Shown in pieces: positions 14,307-15,106 of a stretch of 15,106 nt of DNA. The first letter of the stretch is position 1. Each line of letters starts with the position of its first letter. The notes beneath the pieces are model-generated. The model saw only the letters and a list, made by a program, of their open reading frames with translations, searched no databases and was not told the origin of the DNA. The position numbers and the translations under genes are program-made. Source of the stretch: Candidatus Alectryobacillus merdavium (GTDB lineage Bacteria > Bacillota_I > Bacilli_A > RFN20 > CAG-826); NCBI GenBank assembly GCA_017694735.1, contig JADIMN010000051.1:1-15106 (forward strand), written 5' to 3'.

Positions 14307-15106
14307 ATGAAAAAATCAAAGGGCTTATCTAGTTTGGTTATATTCCTTGTGATAGTTTTGCTGATTGGTGGCATGGTATGGCTATTTATGGGATTATTTA
14401 ATACTCCTACCTATTATATCGATGTTGGAAATTACTATAATGCAGCAACAAATGTATTAAGGTTTGATGACTACGATATATTATCTATGAACGTTTATTC
14501 ACAAGGTGAAGTATTATCAATTAACGGATATTTTTCAAAAAGTGGAGAGCTTGTTGATGGCAATAGATTAAAATACAATTCATATCAAATGAGTGTTGAT
14601 TATTATTCTTTTTATGAAAAAGAATATGATCTTGATCCAAGCGATACAATAATTTTTGAATTTGATGAAAACGAAGAACATACAGTGACTTTATACGAAT
14701 ACTTTTTAGCTAATATGCAAAACGCTAGAGATAATAAGTATAATGATGTAATTACCGATGAAGTTGCTATAAATTATGGTTTTTGGCAAACTACAGTTCA
14801 AATTTATCAAGAAAACAGCGTATGGAGTTGGTTACCAAGTGTAATTATATGGGTCGTTATATTTGTAATTGGATTTATTTTAATTAGATCACTATTTTCA
14901 AGTGTATCATCCGCTAACTCTAAAACTCTAGATTTTACAAAGTCAAGAAGCCGAAGAGTAGAACAATCAAGAGTCAAGTTTAGTGACGTCGCTGGATGTG
15001 ATGAAGAAAAACAAGAAATGAGCGAGCTTGTTGAATATTTAAAGACTCCTCAAAAATATACAACTGCTGGAGCTAAACTTCCAAAAGGTGTACTTCTTGT
15101 TGGTCC
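14307..15106 (+). CDS. ftsH: FtsH membrane-bound ATP-dependent zinc metalloprotease, N-terminal part
   Basis: The first 266 codons are present; the right edge cuts the gene just as Walker A begins (KGVLLVGP). FtsH is a hexameric AAA+ protease that degrades damaged or regulatory membrane and cytosolic proteins. Visible parts are transmembrane helix 1 (about residues 9-31), a large extracytoplasmic domain (about 32-176), transmembrane helix 2 (about 177-195), a basic linker, and the family-specific KFSDVAGCDEEKQEMSELVEYLKTP (residues 224-248) before GAKLPKGVLL. The AAA core and HEXXH protease centre lie outside the window. The ATG at 14307 follows AAGGAG (14291-14296) with 10-nt spacing. The outer domain, at about 145 residues, is roughly twice the size of that in E. 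coli or B. subtilis FtsH. The gene follows tilS as in many Firmicutes and probably has its own promoter. Confidence 0.95.
   Translation, partial: MKKSKGLSSLVIFLVIVLLIGGMVWLFMGLFNTPTYYIDVGNYYNAATNVLRFDDYDILSMNVYSQGEVLSINGYFSKSGELVDGNRLKYNSYQMSVDYYSFYEKEYDLDPSDTIIFEFDENEEHTVTLYEYFLANMQNARDNKYNDVITDEVAINYGFWQTTVQIYQENSVWSWLPSVIIWVVIFVIGFILIRSLFSSVSSANSKTLDFTKSRSRRVEQSRVKFSDVAGCDEEKQEMSELVEYLKTPQKYTTAGAKLPKGVLLVG

Noticed and set aside
1..15106. tRNA, rRNA, CRISPR array, transposon, prophage or defence genes
   Set aside because: No cloverleaf or rRNA motifs, no regularly spaced repeats, no transposase, integrase, nuclease or toxin-antitoxin-like genes were recognised in any frame.

Overview
The window is 15.1 kb of very AT-rich bacterial DNA from a low-GC Firmicutes/Bacilli lineage. 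Three observations support this. The order pth-mfd-rqcP-tilS-ftsH matches the Bacillus chromosome. AGGAGG-type ribosome binding sites stand before several genes. Arg and Leu codons are almost all AGA and TTA. Every ORF runs full length with Trp written as TGG and none has an internal TGA, so the standard bacterial code applies. This argues against Mycoplasmatales and Entomoplasmatales. An uncultured gut Bacilli lineage (Erysipelotrichales-, RF39- or Izemoplasma-like) is a reasonable guess but is not proven.

Layout. (1) 1-343, minus: the 5' end of ppdK (pyruvate, phosphate dikinase), which runs off the left edge. (2) 344-452: a divergent control region with nested direct repeats. (3) 453-3132, plus: a two-gene unit made of an FGGY sugar/polyol kinase and a cytoplasmic nucleotide-pyrophosphatase/phosphodiesterase-like enzyme. 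(4) A perfect 14-bp hairpin at 3113-3145 that should act as a terminator in both directions. The convergent genes on either side share a CTAG in which both stop codons lie. (5) 7657-3129, minus: a TetR-type repressor followed by the two halves of a heterodimeric ABC exporter. The unit has a strong promoter (TTGACA, 17 nt, TATTAT) and a perfect 9+9 bp operator-like palindrome at the predicted start of transcription. (6) 8673-7717, minus: a DUF368 (PopT-type) membrane protein whose TGA stop lies inside the -35 box of the TetR promoter. (7) 8710-15106, plus: pth, mfd, rqcP, tilS and the start of ftsH. The first four overlap one another by 8-14 nt, and ftsH has its own putative promoter.

How they work together. 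The right half is a condensed housekeeping cluster for translation quality control (Pth, RqcP, TilS), transcription-coupled repair (Mfd) and membrane proteolysis (FtsH). The sporulation genes, divIC and hpt that lie among these genes in Bacillus subtilis are absent. The middle is an accessory efflux locus of the TetR-ABC-ABC type, probably induced by its own substrate, beside a probable undecaprenyl-phosphate translocase. The left half is carbon metabolism: PpdK and an uncharacterised kinase/phosphodiesterase pair.

No tRNA, rRNA, CRISPR, insertion sequence, phage or recognisable defence gene was seen. No gene-free stretch exceeds 110 bases. The least explained parts are the kinase/phosphodiesterase pair, a linker insertion of roughly 90 residues in one ABC subunit, and a set of genes whose predicted transcripts have little or no leader and no Shine-Dalgarno.
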